From positions 255 to 43,712 of the forward strand of contig JBBBWG010031953.1 in the NCBI GenBank assembly GCA_037176905.1: 43,458 nt of DNA, written 5' to 3'. Of this stretch, positions 1 through 11,900 are shown in pieces. Numbering within the stretch: position 1 is the first letter of the stretch; every line of letters begins with the position of its first letter. Both the position numbers and the translations under genes were made by a program. The stretch is from Azolla pinnata (taxonomy: Eukaryota > Streptophyta > Polypodiopsida > Salviniales > Salviniaceae). The notes under the pieces are model-generated. The model had not been told where the DNA came from, made no database searches, and saw nothing but the letters and a program-made list of their open reading frames with translations.

Positions 1-500
1 TATCTTTCTGTAAAAAATCTGTTAGGTCATATTTGGGTGACTAATCTCTGAGCATCTTTGTAGTCCCTTAATTTAGAGAAGCAACCCAAACATGGAGCTC
101 GCTTGCTTGAATCGGATGAAGCAGTGTTAGGGCATTATGTTATATCTTTCATGAAAGCTTCAGATTCAGGATTCATGGAGGAGGCATTCATCCAAATTCT
201 GCTATCTTTCTGTAAAAAATCTGTTAGGTCATATTTGGGTGACTAATCTCTGAGCATCTTTGTAGTCCCTTAATTTAGACAAGCAACCCAACCTGGAGCT
301 CGCTTGCTTGAATCGGATGAAGCAGCGTTAGGGCATTATGTTATATCTTTCATGAAAGCTTCAGATTCAGGATTCATGGAGCTTGCTTTGCTTTGCTTGC
401 TTGAATCGGACGAAACAGTGCTAGGGCATATGTTATCTTTCATGAAACCTTCAGATTCAGGATTCGCGGAAGCATTCATTCCTCCAAATTCTGCTATCTT
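1..500. repeat. Tandem duplication spanning the PPR gene's 3' end
   Basis: A block beginning TATCTTTCTGTAAAAAATCT occurs at 1 and again at 203 (period 202), with a more diverged relative starting near 495. A second block beginning GCTTGCTTGAATCGG and ending GATTCAGGATTC occurs at about 102, 304 and 398. The two leftmost copies are nearly identical, so that duplication is recent; the copy nearest the gene is older. Read on the minus strand, the second block codes for NPESE(A/G)FMKD, and its middle copy supplies the stop codon of the PPR frame. Confidence 0.85.
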
Positions 501-1359
501 TCTGTTAAAATCTGCTTGGGGCATACTTTCAGTGACAAGTCTCTGAGAATCTTTGTCGGCAAAGGCACATTCCCTGAATTTCAGACGAGCGCCCAACAGG
601 CTATGGCAAACGACAGGATTCGATCGAAACGGCATCTCGGAGAGCATGGCGAGGGCGAGGTCCAAGAGCCCCACGCGGGCCACGAGGTCGATCAAGCAGC
701 CGTGATGCTCCACGGCAGGGGCGATGCCATAGCCTGCCTCCATGATCGCGAGGAAACTCCGGCCCTTGAGCGGCTCCCCGGCACGGGAGCAAGCACGAAG
801 CAGCACGAGAAACGTGACCGAGTTCGGCCGAATTCCAGCATCGCCAGCAACCATTTCGTCGAACAGAAGGAGCACGCTCTCGATGTCGCCGATCTGAGCA
901 TAGCCCGCCATGAGCGCGGTCGACGAGACCGCATTCCGAGCTCCTCCGAGGCGCCGGAAGGCGTCGCGGGCTGCGGCGAGGAGCCCGCATTTCGCGTACA
1001 TGTTCACCAAGCTGCTGCCGAGGAGGATCGAGGCCGAAAACCCCAGCTTCTCCACGCAATCGTGAAGCGCTCCGCATCTGCCCCGCGTCCCCGCCGCCGC
1101 GGAGGAGCACGCGTTCGAAACGCAGATCATCGTGATCGCGTTCGGCGCGATCCCCTGCGCTTGCATCGATCCAAACGCCTCGAAAGCTGCCTCGCCCTCG
1201 CCATGGTTAGCATAGCCCGCGATCAGCGAGGTCCAAGCCTCGACGGCGAGGCCCCGAAAGCTGCCCAAAACTCCGCGGGCTTCGCGAAACAGGCCACGCC
1301 TCGCATACATATCCACCAAGCAAGTGCCGACGAAGAGATCGGTTCGCAGCAGCAGCAGC

Positions 1360-1391
<32 letters not shown>

Positions 1392-4289
1392 GATCATGTT
1401 GTTGTTCCCTGCAACCTCACAGCAGTGCATTTGTTCTCCCTCGCTGTGCATCGCCGCAAATCGGGCGCCGCCACAAGCCCTCAAGCTGCAAACAAGGCTG
1501 ACACGGTCCGATGGAACGCCCTCCAGCTGCATCTGTCGAAGGCACCTGGACGCTTCATCGGCGTGCCCCTGCTCACAGTATCCTGCTATGAGAGCTGTCC
1601 ACGAGACCGCATCGCGGGAGCGAAGCTTTCCGAATACCTCCTCCGCCATGGCCAGCATGCCATGCTTGGCATACACCCACAGCAGCGCATTCCCGACGAC
1701 CGCGTCTGCTTCCAACAGCCCCCGCCTCTCGATCTCGTCGCGCATTCCTCGGATCTTCTCCAAGTCTGTGGCACCGCCGCATGCTTTCAACACGCTTGCC
1801 AAGGTGCGCGCATTCGGCGAAATGCCCTCGAGCTGCATCAGTTCAAAGCACTGAAATGCCTCCCCTGAACGCCCGTGATCCGCGTATCCAGCTATGACGC
1901 AAGTCCAGGGAATAACACCGCGAATCGGAAGCTTGTCGAACAGATGTCGGGCTACCGCGATCGACCCGCATTTGGCGTACATGTTGATCAAAGAATTGCA
2001 GAGAACCGGATCCGCCTCGACAGCGCCCCACCTCCGCATCTCCGAATCTAGTTCCTGGCCCTTGCAGATGCTTTTCATCTCTGCGCACGCACGCAAACAG
2101 CAACTGCAGGTAACCGCGTCTGCGCGAACCCCATCGCCCTTCATCTCCTCGAAGCGCCTCAGTGCCGCCGAGCTCAAACCATTTTCGACATACCCACAAA
2201 GCAGCACATTCCATGACACGGTGTCGTGAACGCGTAGCTCGTCGAACACGCTTTCTGCAGCGACGATCGACCCGCACTTTGCATACATGTCGAGCAATGC
2301 GATGCCCACAGCGCGATGTCTTCCGAACAAACCCCGTTGCAGAACATCGACGTGCGCTTCCTTCCCCTTACCCAAGCATCGTAAGCTACCACAACACATC
2401 AACATCGAGACGATCGAACTCGCATCTGCAAACATGCCCTCGGTTTGCATCTGCTCACAACACCGGAGCGCTTCCTCGTGATGCCCGGACTCGACGAACC
2501 CAGCAAGAACCGTGCTCCACGAGACTGAGTTTCTCATTGCAAGCTTTTCGAAAACTCCCCTTGCTGCTTCCAAAGAGCCACTCTTTGCATATGCTTTCAC
2601 CAATGCATTGCCCACAAAAGGATCTCCCCTCTCTAGCGCCTGGCTCTCGATCCCGAGATGCGTCTCTCTGGTTATCTCTATGGTTCTGACAGACTTCAAG
2701 CTACACGAAAATGTGATTGCATTAGGAGTGATTCCCTCCAGTTGCATCTGTTGAAAACACTTCCGTACATCTTGGTGAAACCCTCGAGCGGCATATCCCG
2801 ATATTAATGTGGTCCACGAGACTATATCTCGACAAGGAAGATGATCGAACGCTTCTTCGGCTTTCGCGAGGAATCCATTTTGGGCATACATATTGACCAA
2901 TGCGTTACCAAGGATGAGACTGCTCTCGACCAAACCCAGCCTCGCAACCTCAGCATGCATTGCTTCACCCTTGTCTATGGCCCCACTAGCAGCATGAATG
3001 TTCAATGCATTGAGGAATGTGATAGCATTTGCCATAATGCCTTTACGAAGCATACATCGAAGACAGCTAAGCGCCTCTTCAGTACACCCATTCTCAGCAT
3101 ATCCTGCGACTAACATGTTCCATATGACTACATTACGCGCGGGAATTTTATCGAACACCTTCTGTGCTTGCTCAAGATATCCACAATCGATATACATTTT
3201 GACAAGGGCACCGCTAACGATCTGGTTGGATTCAAGTAATCCTCTTCGTTCGATTTCGGTGTGTATCTCCTGCCCTTTCATTATTCCATTCACACTACTG
3301 CAAGCCTTCAGACCACAAACGATGGTATGGGTACTTGGATGAATACCCTCATATTCCATGCATCCATAGCAGTCAATGGCTTTCTCCCCGTAGCCATTAT
3401 CAACATATCCTGCGATGAGACATGTCCATGAAACTACATCTCGAACAAGAACCTCATCAAAGGTAGTATGTGCCTCGGCAAGCAGGCTACATTTAGCATA
3501 CATGTCAATCAAGGTATTTCCAACTATATCCATTTTGCCATAACCTAGTTCTTCGATCTCAACATGTACTTGCTTGATTTTTTCCGCATCTCCTGAGCTT
3601 CCGTATGCTTTCAATTGATAAGTACATGTGACAGCATTTGGCAGTATACCCTCAACTCTCATCTTTTCCAAATACTTGTGAGCATCATCGAACTTACCGC
3701 ATTCGACGTATCCAGCAACAAAGGAAGTCCAAATTACCACGTTTCGAACAGCCAATTGATCAAATATTTCTTGTGCACGAGCAAGCGAGCCACATTTCAC
3801 ATACATCTCAACTAAGGCAGCAGAAACGAAAAGATTTCCTTCCAATGACCCCATTCTGATCAATTCAGCGTGAATCTCCAGGCCTTTCTTGAGATCACTC
3901 AACATTGCACATGCACCGAGTAAGCATACAAAATGATGTCCGGACTTGTTTCTATATGAACCATCCTTTGCCATCCTTTCATGCAGAGATAGGACATGAT
4001 TTGGCAAACCACCATTGAGGAAGCATTTGAAAAGATAAATCCATGAGAAGTCGCAAGGTTCAGACAACTTCTGAAAAACTCTTTTTGCATCACTTATACT
4101 TCCTAGGGATGAGAAAAATGCGATAAGGCGTTTACTAAATGATGGATCTGAATCTAGACCACTATGACATAAGTGGGAATGCAAGCGTAGAACATCTTCG
4201 CGGTTCAAACTGTTTCTGGATTTGAGTAAAATGGTAGGTAAACTGGATTCAAGGGAATGTGTTAATATCTTCTCTACCGAAGTAACCAT
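336..4289 (-). CDS. PLS-class pentatricopeptide repeat (PPR) protein, single exon, 1,317 aa, no DYW domain
   Basis: PPR proteins of this class bind organellar RNA and usually act in C-to-U editing or transcript processing in plastids or mitochondria. The open frame runs without introns from the ATG at 4289 to a TAA at 336. About eleven P-L-S triplets are visible from about residue 45 to 1,230, each with an S-motif core such as VVSWTCLIAGY and an L-motif core such as LVNMYAKCG. The last repeats (EHHGCLIDLVARVGLL, then MPFRSNPVVCHSLLGA) look like the usual L2-S2 block and the first residues of an E1 motif. The similarity then stops: E1, E2 and DYW are missing and are replaced by a tail with two NPESE(G/A)FMKD copies from a tandem duplication. 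A polyasparagine run lies near residues 963-978. No convincing transit peptide is visible in the first 40 residues. The 5' half is AT-richer and the 3' half GC-rich. The purine-rich leader lies at about 4290-4380. Family call is certain; target RNA and compartment are unknown. Confidence 0.9.
1358..1396. repeat. (GTT)n microsatellite inside the PPR coding sequence
   Basis: Repeated TTG/GTT triplets on the plus strand read as AAC (Asn) codons in the PPR gene. They give NNNMI followed by about ten Asn, between the first and second helices of a PPR unit (after EQMHCCEVAG, before LFVGTCLVDMYARRG). The reading frame is kept. A flanking CAGCAG/CTG-type run encodes the neighbouring leucines. Confidence 0.9.
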
Positions 4290-5982
4290 GCCTTCAGGCG
4301 TTTTTTCCCTCCTCGCTCTTTTTCTTTCTCTTTTTCTTCCTATTCCTCTTCCTCTTCCTCTTTTTTCTCTTCTGATTGCTGTGTGCCCAGATCATGTGAG
4401 CTTCATCTTCCATTGATCGCTCATACATTAACTTCACAGCTTGCATTAGAGAAGCATTTTACAAAAGAAAAGAGAGCTTACCTCATTATAGTGTTTTTGG
4501 GCGATTTGATAAAGGGGAAAGCTATCAGAATACTTCCACCCCCTCCATGCTTGGAGATTACGAGAGTGCCCAAATGGCCCAAAAACAATATGCACTCCGT
4601 GAAAGACATATTATGCTCGAAATATCCAAACTTCGATTACTCGGAATAGCCCCCTGCAAACAAAAAAGCAGTCGAGTAAACGAGAAAGCAATCCCGGTGA
4701 TTGACTGATGCCCTTGGCTCAAAGAAAAGTCCTAGGAGATAAACAGGATTGACAGCAAATAGACCAACGCTAAAATCAAAGAAAGAAACGACACGGAAAT
4801 ACTGTTTATGCATGTAAGGAAAAGCTTTCAAAATGCTAATACAAATACCCTGTTTTGCTTACTTATTTTCTTTTTAAAATAATACGCTCAACAATTTTTT
4901 TATACAATACATAGAACTATCATTCGATGCCTATCATCAACAAATCAATTAATGGATCTGTAACCAAACAACCAATTCGCTAAACTTTAAACTCTCCTAC
5001 CCTTTCCATGTGCCGATTCTCAAGAAGTATAATTTTACTGAGTTCAAAATTTTGATCAATTTCGATGCATTACTTAATGGATTATGATTTGAATTTTGAT
5101 CTGTCTGATTAGTTAAATTTTCGATTGATCGATTTAGATCGATCGATTGATAATAGGCATCCAATGATCATTTATCACAAACTGTGGGCATCAAGCTAAT
5201 GATCATTGGCTGTCATATAGAAAGCACTATGGCTCCAGAGAAATATCCTACCAGCTAGAGCCACATATGTTTCAAAGATGGAGTAATTAAATCAGCATAC
5301 AGATGTCGTAGACTTGTCTTTTCTTAAAATTCTTTCATCAACCAAAACTCATCACAAGAATGAGCTCCAAACTGCTAGGATAATAGGCAGCTCAACCTTG
5401 AAACTGAATTCTACACCACAGGAGTCTCAGCAGTCGAGAGGAATCTAACACAACATTGTGCAGATATCTCTGACCATGCCAAATTTGAGACGTTCAAGAG
5501 ATGTACAGTATCCTGATCAAACCTGTAGAACCCAAAAATGATTATGTTCGACGTGCATGGGATCAGAAATTATCCTTTCTGAGTTGAGACCATCTTCACA
5601 TATAATGAGGCATCTCCATTGCCAAAGAACACACAGAAGTTAACAAGATTTGTTACATCTTTTTGTATGATCTTCCAAATGGGAAGAGGTTTTTCTTATT
5701 TACATTGGGTTCTAGGTTAAAATACAAAAGGCAGAGTACACATATATGATGTATATATCTATATTTATCTGTTTCTTGCCAAATTTTGCCAACACTGAAG
5801 AGATCAAATTTTTACATCCTCCCACAGCACCTTCTTGGTGTATAATCATAGAGAAGGAGAAGGTAGCCCGTGGAATTGGTACACTGGTGTTACAAAACTG
5901 TTTCAATCTTCTGCCATCCTTAAATAGGACGTCCTTGCCATCTTCGTGATGAGTTGTATAATCCTCCGGCAAAACAAATGGC
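4290..5982. other. Spacer between the PPR and PI4K genes, including both genes' untranslated ends
   Basis: About 4290-4380 is pyrimidine-rich on the plus strand, hence a GA-rich leader for the minus-strand PPR gene. The remainder is AT-rich with a small GATCGATC cluster near 5130-5150. The part next to 5983 should hold the PI4K 3' UTR. I see no further gene, RNA gene or mobile element. Confidence 0.6.
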
Positions 5983-8900
5983 CTATTTCTCGATACCCTG
6001 TTGCAAATACTGAATCAAATCATATCCTGCGGTTGTCCACTTGTTATACGCATCCTCGCATGTTTTGATCATGAAGTTAGCTGCTTCTCTCTCACTCATC
6101 TCAGGGTGGAACCTTTTTCTCAGGTTTCCAATCGGATCTCCTCTGCTGAAGCATGGAAGCCCACTGTCTACCATTAACATCACTGTTATTATAATGCTGT
6201 CCATGTGTTTTCTTGCTGCTAGATAACCTTTTATACACAACCTGCAACCACCATACAACAAATATCATGTACTAGTTAGTGAGGGACATCCTTGAGAAGT
6301 GAGGAGCAGTGACATTAGTCAGGATTCTTAATGACAATCATTTACGCAAATATATCATGGTAACTTGTATATCTAGCATGTCGTGAATTTTCTCATTGTG
6401 CTTTGTTCTCTCAGAGAGACTCCAAAAAACTTTTTATTTGTTGATTCTCTGAATAACCAGATGGCATTCATAGTTTTTTACATCATTCCATGTGCTTTGC
6501 TATATGAAAAAACAACCATTACCCGACAAAGCGATTCCAAGTTTCACTCTTCATGACTCCCGAAGGATCCAGCAGCTGCGTCATTTCATGACTGAGCTTG
6601 AATTGTGCACTCTCAAACCTCATGTTCCCACCAGGAGAGGTCTCGAGAATGAAACCAAAATCAATATGTACAAGCCTCCCTTCACTGTTCATGGCAGCAC
6701 AAAATAGTCGTGCATTAGAAGAAATTACACTAAAGTTGATACTTCAAAGGTAATAAAGATTCACAAAATACTACTAAGTAATATAAGGATATTCTAGTCT
6801 GTTGCAGTAGAGGATTATGATCTTAGACGGAGAATCTAGCATTTGTATGTTCACACAAACAAATACCTACTTGTCAAAGAGTAAATTCCCATTATGCCGA
6901 TCTTTTGGCTGAATCAACAGACTTGCTACAGCATAGCCTGCACTACTCACTATAAAATTGTCTCTGGCTATTTCAAACTGGGAAGAGCCAACAGGGCCGA
7001 AATCTTGTTGAAATATTTCATAGAGTCCACCATCAGTGGTCTCAGCCATTTGATTTCTGCTTCGAGTGTTTGGCACAACCTGTGGCACGCAAGCCATATT
7101 TTATTAAACCAAACTAGATTGATAAACTTTTATTTAAACCAGACACTGATAGAAGAATGAAATTACCCCTAAACCGCAAACCCTAAACCCTTACTACCAA
7201 GAAAGAATTTTCTACGTTAGAACTCAATCCACTATCGCTAGAATTTTCTACACTATCATCTTGGGAGAACATGGTCAATCTGCACAGGTCTACAATGTAA
7301 TCCAATCCATCATTAAGAAGAACAGGGTCATGCACATAAAATTTACACTGAAACCCAATCCACCGTCAATGAAGAATCCATAGAGGATTTGATATTAATC
7401 AGTGCTGGCAGAATAGTACAGTTCAGCCTCAATAATTCCTTGTCCACGACTGAAAATCAATATAAATTTAGACCCACAGCTAGGACATCCACGCAGGATT
7501 ATTACTTAAGCTCAGCCCATTCTCAAGGAAGAACATAGACATCCGTTCCATCATTACCAAAATACCAAGTATATAACACTTCACCTCAACAATTCCTTTT
7601 CCACAACCAGTTGGAAGAACACGGTATGGAAATAGATACAAATTTAGACCCACAGCTTTGAAGATATCTCTCAATAAAGCTATAACCTGCAGAGCTAAAA
7701 CGTCCTGCCTGCAATCATCACCAACCTACGAAAAAGTGCAAGTTATAATAAGTACATACATCCGAATTCTGCAGAGAAATATAGGGTGAAGAAAGCACCA
7801 ACCTTGAAAATACATGCTTGTGACTTCAACACTTTTGGCTCATTTTTGTCAACAACATCAAATGTAACCATAATAGGAACCTTGGCAGCTGATTGAAGTG
7901 GTATTCCACTATCCAGCTGTATTCCCCTAACCAACTGTGTTGGAGCTGTTGGTAAATACAAATCCAGACCCTCAACTTCGATTTTCTCTAGCTCTCTGCG
8001 GACAAATAGTATAACATGGGATTTTTTTCCGTGATCATTATAATTGAGTAAATTCAAAATGAGAATACCTTCTGATCCCTGCCCTACGCTTATCCTTTGG
8101 TAAGGGATATAGTACACCAGAGATATTGGTGACCTTTTCAAAAAACCTAAATTCCCTTTCAAACAAATCCAAGGCCTCCGTGTTGAAACTTTTGATGATT
8201 CGATCCTTAACTTTTAAGACTATCTTATGGAATGCACCGTCTTCCTGCATATTTCAAGAATAAAGTCATGTGTGCATACATGCATATTTACTTTGGAAAT
8301 AATTTAGATTTACATATAGTAGATAGACATACATAATTGTGGTACATGTCTGAGATAGTATACACACTCTTTGACATCATTGTTACAATTAGATGAATTG
8401 TAATACCTAGATCTGTAATATTCTTGGAAGAAAATTTGGCATGGCAAAAACTGCCATAGGGCTTAATAGGGACAAAACTGAGCAGGGTACAGACATAAAT
8501 GCTGCACACAGCAGAGAATAAAAAAACTATTGTCTCTGCATCTGCCCATGTATAACGACGAATTGTTTTGTATGGGGATTGTGAAGTTATGCATGGGTAA
8601 TTGACAGTTATTAAGACAGAAATGCACCTGAAGTTGTTCTTTGCTGAATTCCTCAGTTGACGGAGGCTCCTCACCCTACAATCAATTACGTTTACATTAT
8701 CTAAGCTGAAGTGCACAATCAGTCAAAGAATAAGTACACTAGGAAATGAATCCCCATTAGTTTTGCCCACCTGGAGCTGCCATATCAATAAATGAGCAAA
8801 GAGTGAGCTTCTTTGAGCCGCAGTTACCAAATACCGCTCCACCAACTCCTGGAAAAATGATCAATATAAGACCCAAGCCCTAAACAAGGCAATAGTGCTA

Positions 8901-11900
8901 TCAGAAAATAACTTACACCATCGTCATAGCGAAGAATCTGCACTAACTGGGGCATGAAAAAAGTGACACATTCAGCAGGGTAAGACTCAAGCACACGAAG
9001 TACATACGCCATGATACGGGGATGTCGTTTATAAACAGGACTTAAGAACTCGAGTGCTCTGGTGATAGAGCACGGAGCCCAATGTGGTAATAGTTGTAGG
9101 ATAGGTGAATTCTCTTGTGCTGCTTTTGGAGTTATAACATAAGGCAGAGCTTCTGGAATATCATACATATTGCTTATATGGGCCTGAACATTAAAAAAAA
9201 AAAGACATCAGAGATCATCGATTCATTTTTTTTTCACAAAGGCTTAACCTTCTATGAAGAGCCTGACCTGTACAAGTGACATTACTTCGACTCTCAAAGA
9301 AGCTACAGCAGGAAACCTTGATGGGAGAGCAAGAGCAATGCGTGGATCTACTGACCAAGCTGTTTTAACATACTCTATCCATCGTTCTGAGTTTATACCA
9401 CGCAGTTTGGATGGGGAGCTCTCTCTGTAGACATGATTATTACATCAGCCAGTTGAAAATAAGTCGTTCTATAACATCATTCTCTCAGGTTTGCTCAACT
9501 TGCCTTAAAGGATTTGCCCATGTATCTAGCCTTTCCACTTCGTGTTGGCAAAGCATGAGCAAAAGCTGCTTTCGTTTTTCCCTTGCAGCTCCATGACCAT
9601 CTCCCGTACCCCAAACTGGATGTGAATGATTTAACTATGATCAACAATACATTGCTTTAGCATCAACTATGGAAAATAAAAAATTACATGTACACAACTG
9701 TTTTCATTTACCTGTGAACATAAGTTAATGCTTGATGGATTTTCCCCTTCTTGAGTAAATAATTTATTGGTACGATCTCCAACAATCGCAGTCGAAGGGT
9801 AATCTAAACTTAAGTGCTGAGCAAAAAGGGAAACAGCTTGAAGTTCTTCTTGTGAAAATCCTTCCACATTGCAGTCATACCATTCTGGTTCATTCGAAAA
9901 CCATGCCAATGCACACCTGCAGTGGAAAATAACAGCAATTTACATATAACACTTTAGAAATACTACAAAATCTATAAAACATCAGCTATGAAAAAAATAA
10001 TGAAGCCTGTTGACTGAAGCATTATTTGGGTTGCGAGGTCCTACTACAGGAAATCAAGAATTCATTGCTCAATATCCTGATGGTTTGACAAAAATAAATG
10101 AGCTAATGCTCGATAAATGTTTCCCATTACTAGGAAAAATGAGCACAGCATTACCTATAAATCCGGTCTTCCAGCAGGGAAATGCTCAAAGCTGAAGCTG
10201 AACGAGTTTGGCTTTGTGATGAACAAAACTTTAAGCCTAGCAGCATCAAAGAAAAAAAAGTTCCGGTTGCAGCTGGATGAGATGAAAAGTGTTCAGGTGT
10301 TTTCACTGATCCTTGAAGCAGACGACCAATCAAGGAAAGCTGATCTGCACTAGTATGTCTAACAACCTATAGATTATTTGGAAAATAGAAGTCAATTCCA
10401 TGATACTTTATAGTCAACAATACTTTCAATAGTAGATGCACTCTTCGTGACAGAGCTGATATGCTGAGAAAAAACAGTACCCAGGAATATTGTATAGAGT
10501 CTGTGTGATATAATCAGTGATCCATGGAGACCATTGAAATACAACAGACAGCAAAATGATAACAAGGTGGCACATCAATACTAAATGCAAAGATATTTCT
10601 AAAGTTACAAGACAATTCACAAGGCAATCCCATTTCTAAATTCATTAGAGATTTTTCTCCGTGGAAGTTCACCTCAAATTGATCAAAAAGGAAACCCAGC
10701 CACAATCTATGCGCAATAATTCCTTCAATCTGGTGCTTATTCCCCACTACTACAGGCTCTCCAGGTGTTAGATGTGGCCTCAGCCTGCCACTTGGACCAG
10801 AATTTGCAGGTCCTGAAGCAAATAATCCACGGCCTGTTTCAATGGTCCATAACCATGCATCCACAAGTTCTGCTAGAAGAACAGAAACCAGATGAGGTGC
10901 TGCTGATACAATCCATGTCCAAATAAACACTCCCGTACTCGTAGAATCAGGGGAACATATATATGCGGGACACCAACACAGAAGGCGGATTAACTTTGGA
11001 AAGCCTGCCATCTCTACGTGTTTTGAGCGTTCCTGACAAATAACATACAACAATTTGAATCCAGAAGCATCCACAAGTGAATCAGAATATTATTGATAAA
11101 ATTATTGCTCGTGGCACAATCTGATAATGGAAATGAAATAATAGACTTCTAGAAACTAGCAAAAAGAGTACAAATGATAAAAAAAGAACATGAAGTGGAC
11201 ATCATAACTAGGTGCAATGGAACCAAGTATATACGTATTAAAAAAAAAAGTTAGCAATGAAATAATTGAGTAAAATTATCAGAAATGAAATTAAGATTTG
11301 TATCACATTACACAAAAAGTTTAATAGGCATTTCAAGCCCTAAGAATAAGTAGCAATTAAAAACTAATTTACAAACTTAAGTTCTGCCATGAAAATATTT
11401 TCCCAATTATCTCACACAGCTGTTTTTTGTGAAAATTCCTATCATCTGGATACCATGTCTGACTAGTAAAGATGACAGTAAAGTATCAGGTTCTGTTCAA
11501 TACTAAAAAATGCCAAACTACCCAACATTAAATGAATTGAAGACACCAAAAAAGTCACAATATCAAAAATTCATTCATAACTGTGTTCAAAAACCTTACA
11601 GGTAAACACCACAAGTGGAATATGAGATTCATAAATATAAGCAGATCAGAATAATGTTATTTTCGCAGGGGAAGGGTGTAAATTAAGCAAGAAATCAGAT
11701 AGTGCAGTAAATTCGGACTATCAGCGGGAGTTATAGTGTACACAGAATAAAATGAATGAATTCCCTATTATCCTTAATGAAAATAAACTGTGGGAGTTAT
11801 AGTTGTACGCAGACATTCCAAATATTAAAGCATTTTATCTATCAAAGAGGAAAATGAGAGTAGCACAAAGACATCATGTCTAATGCTATAAATAGTACGT

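Noticed and set aside
516-1868. 450-codon plus-strand frame opposite the PPR gene
   Set aside because: It is the complement of GC-rich PPR coding sequence, has no domain or low-complexity logic of its own, and the sense strand gives clear PPR repeats.
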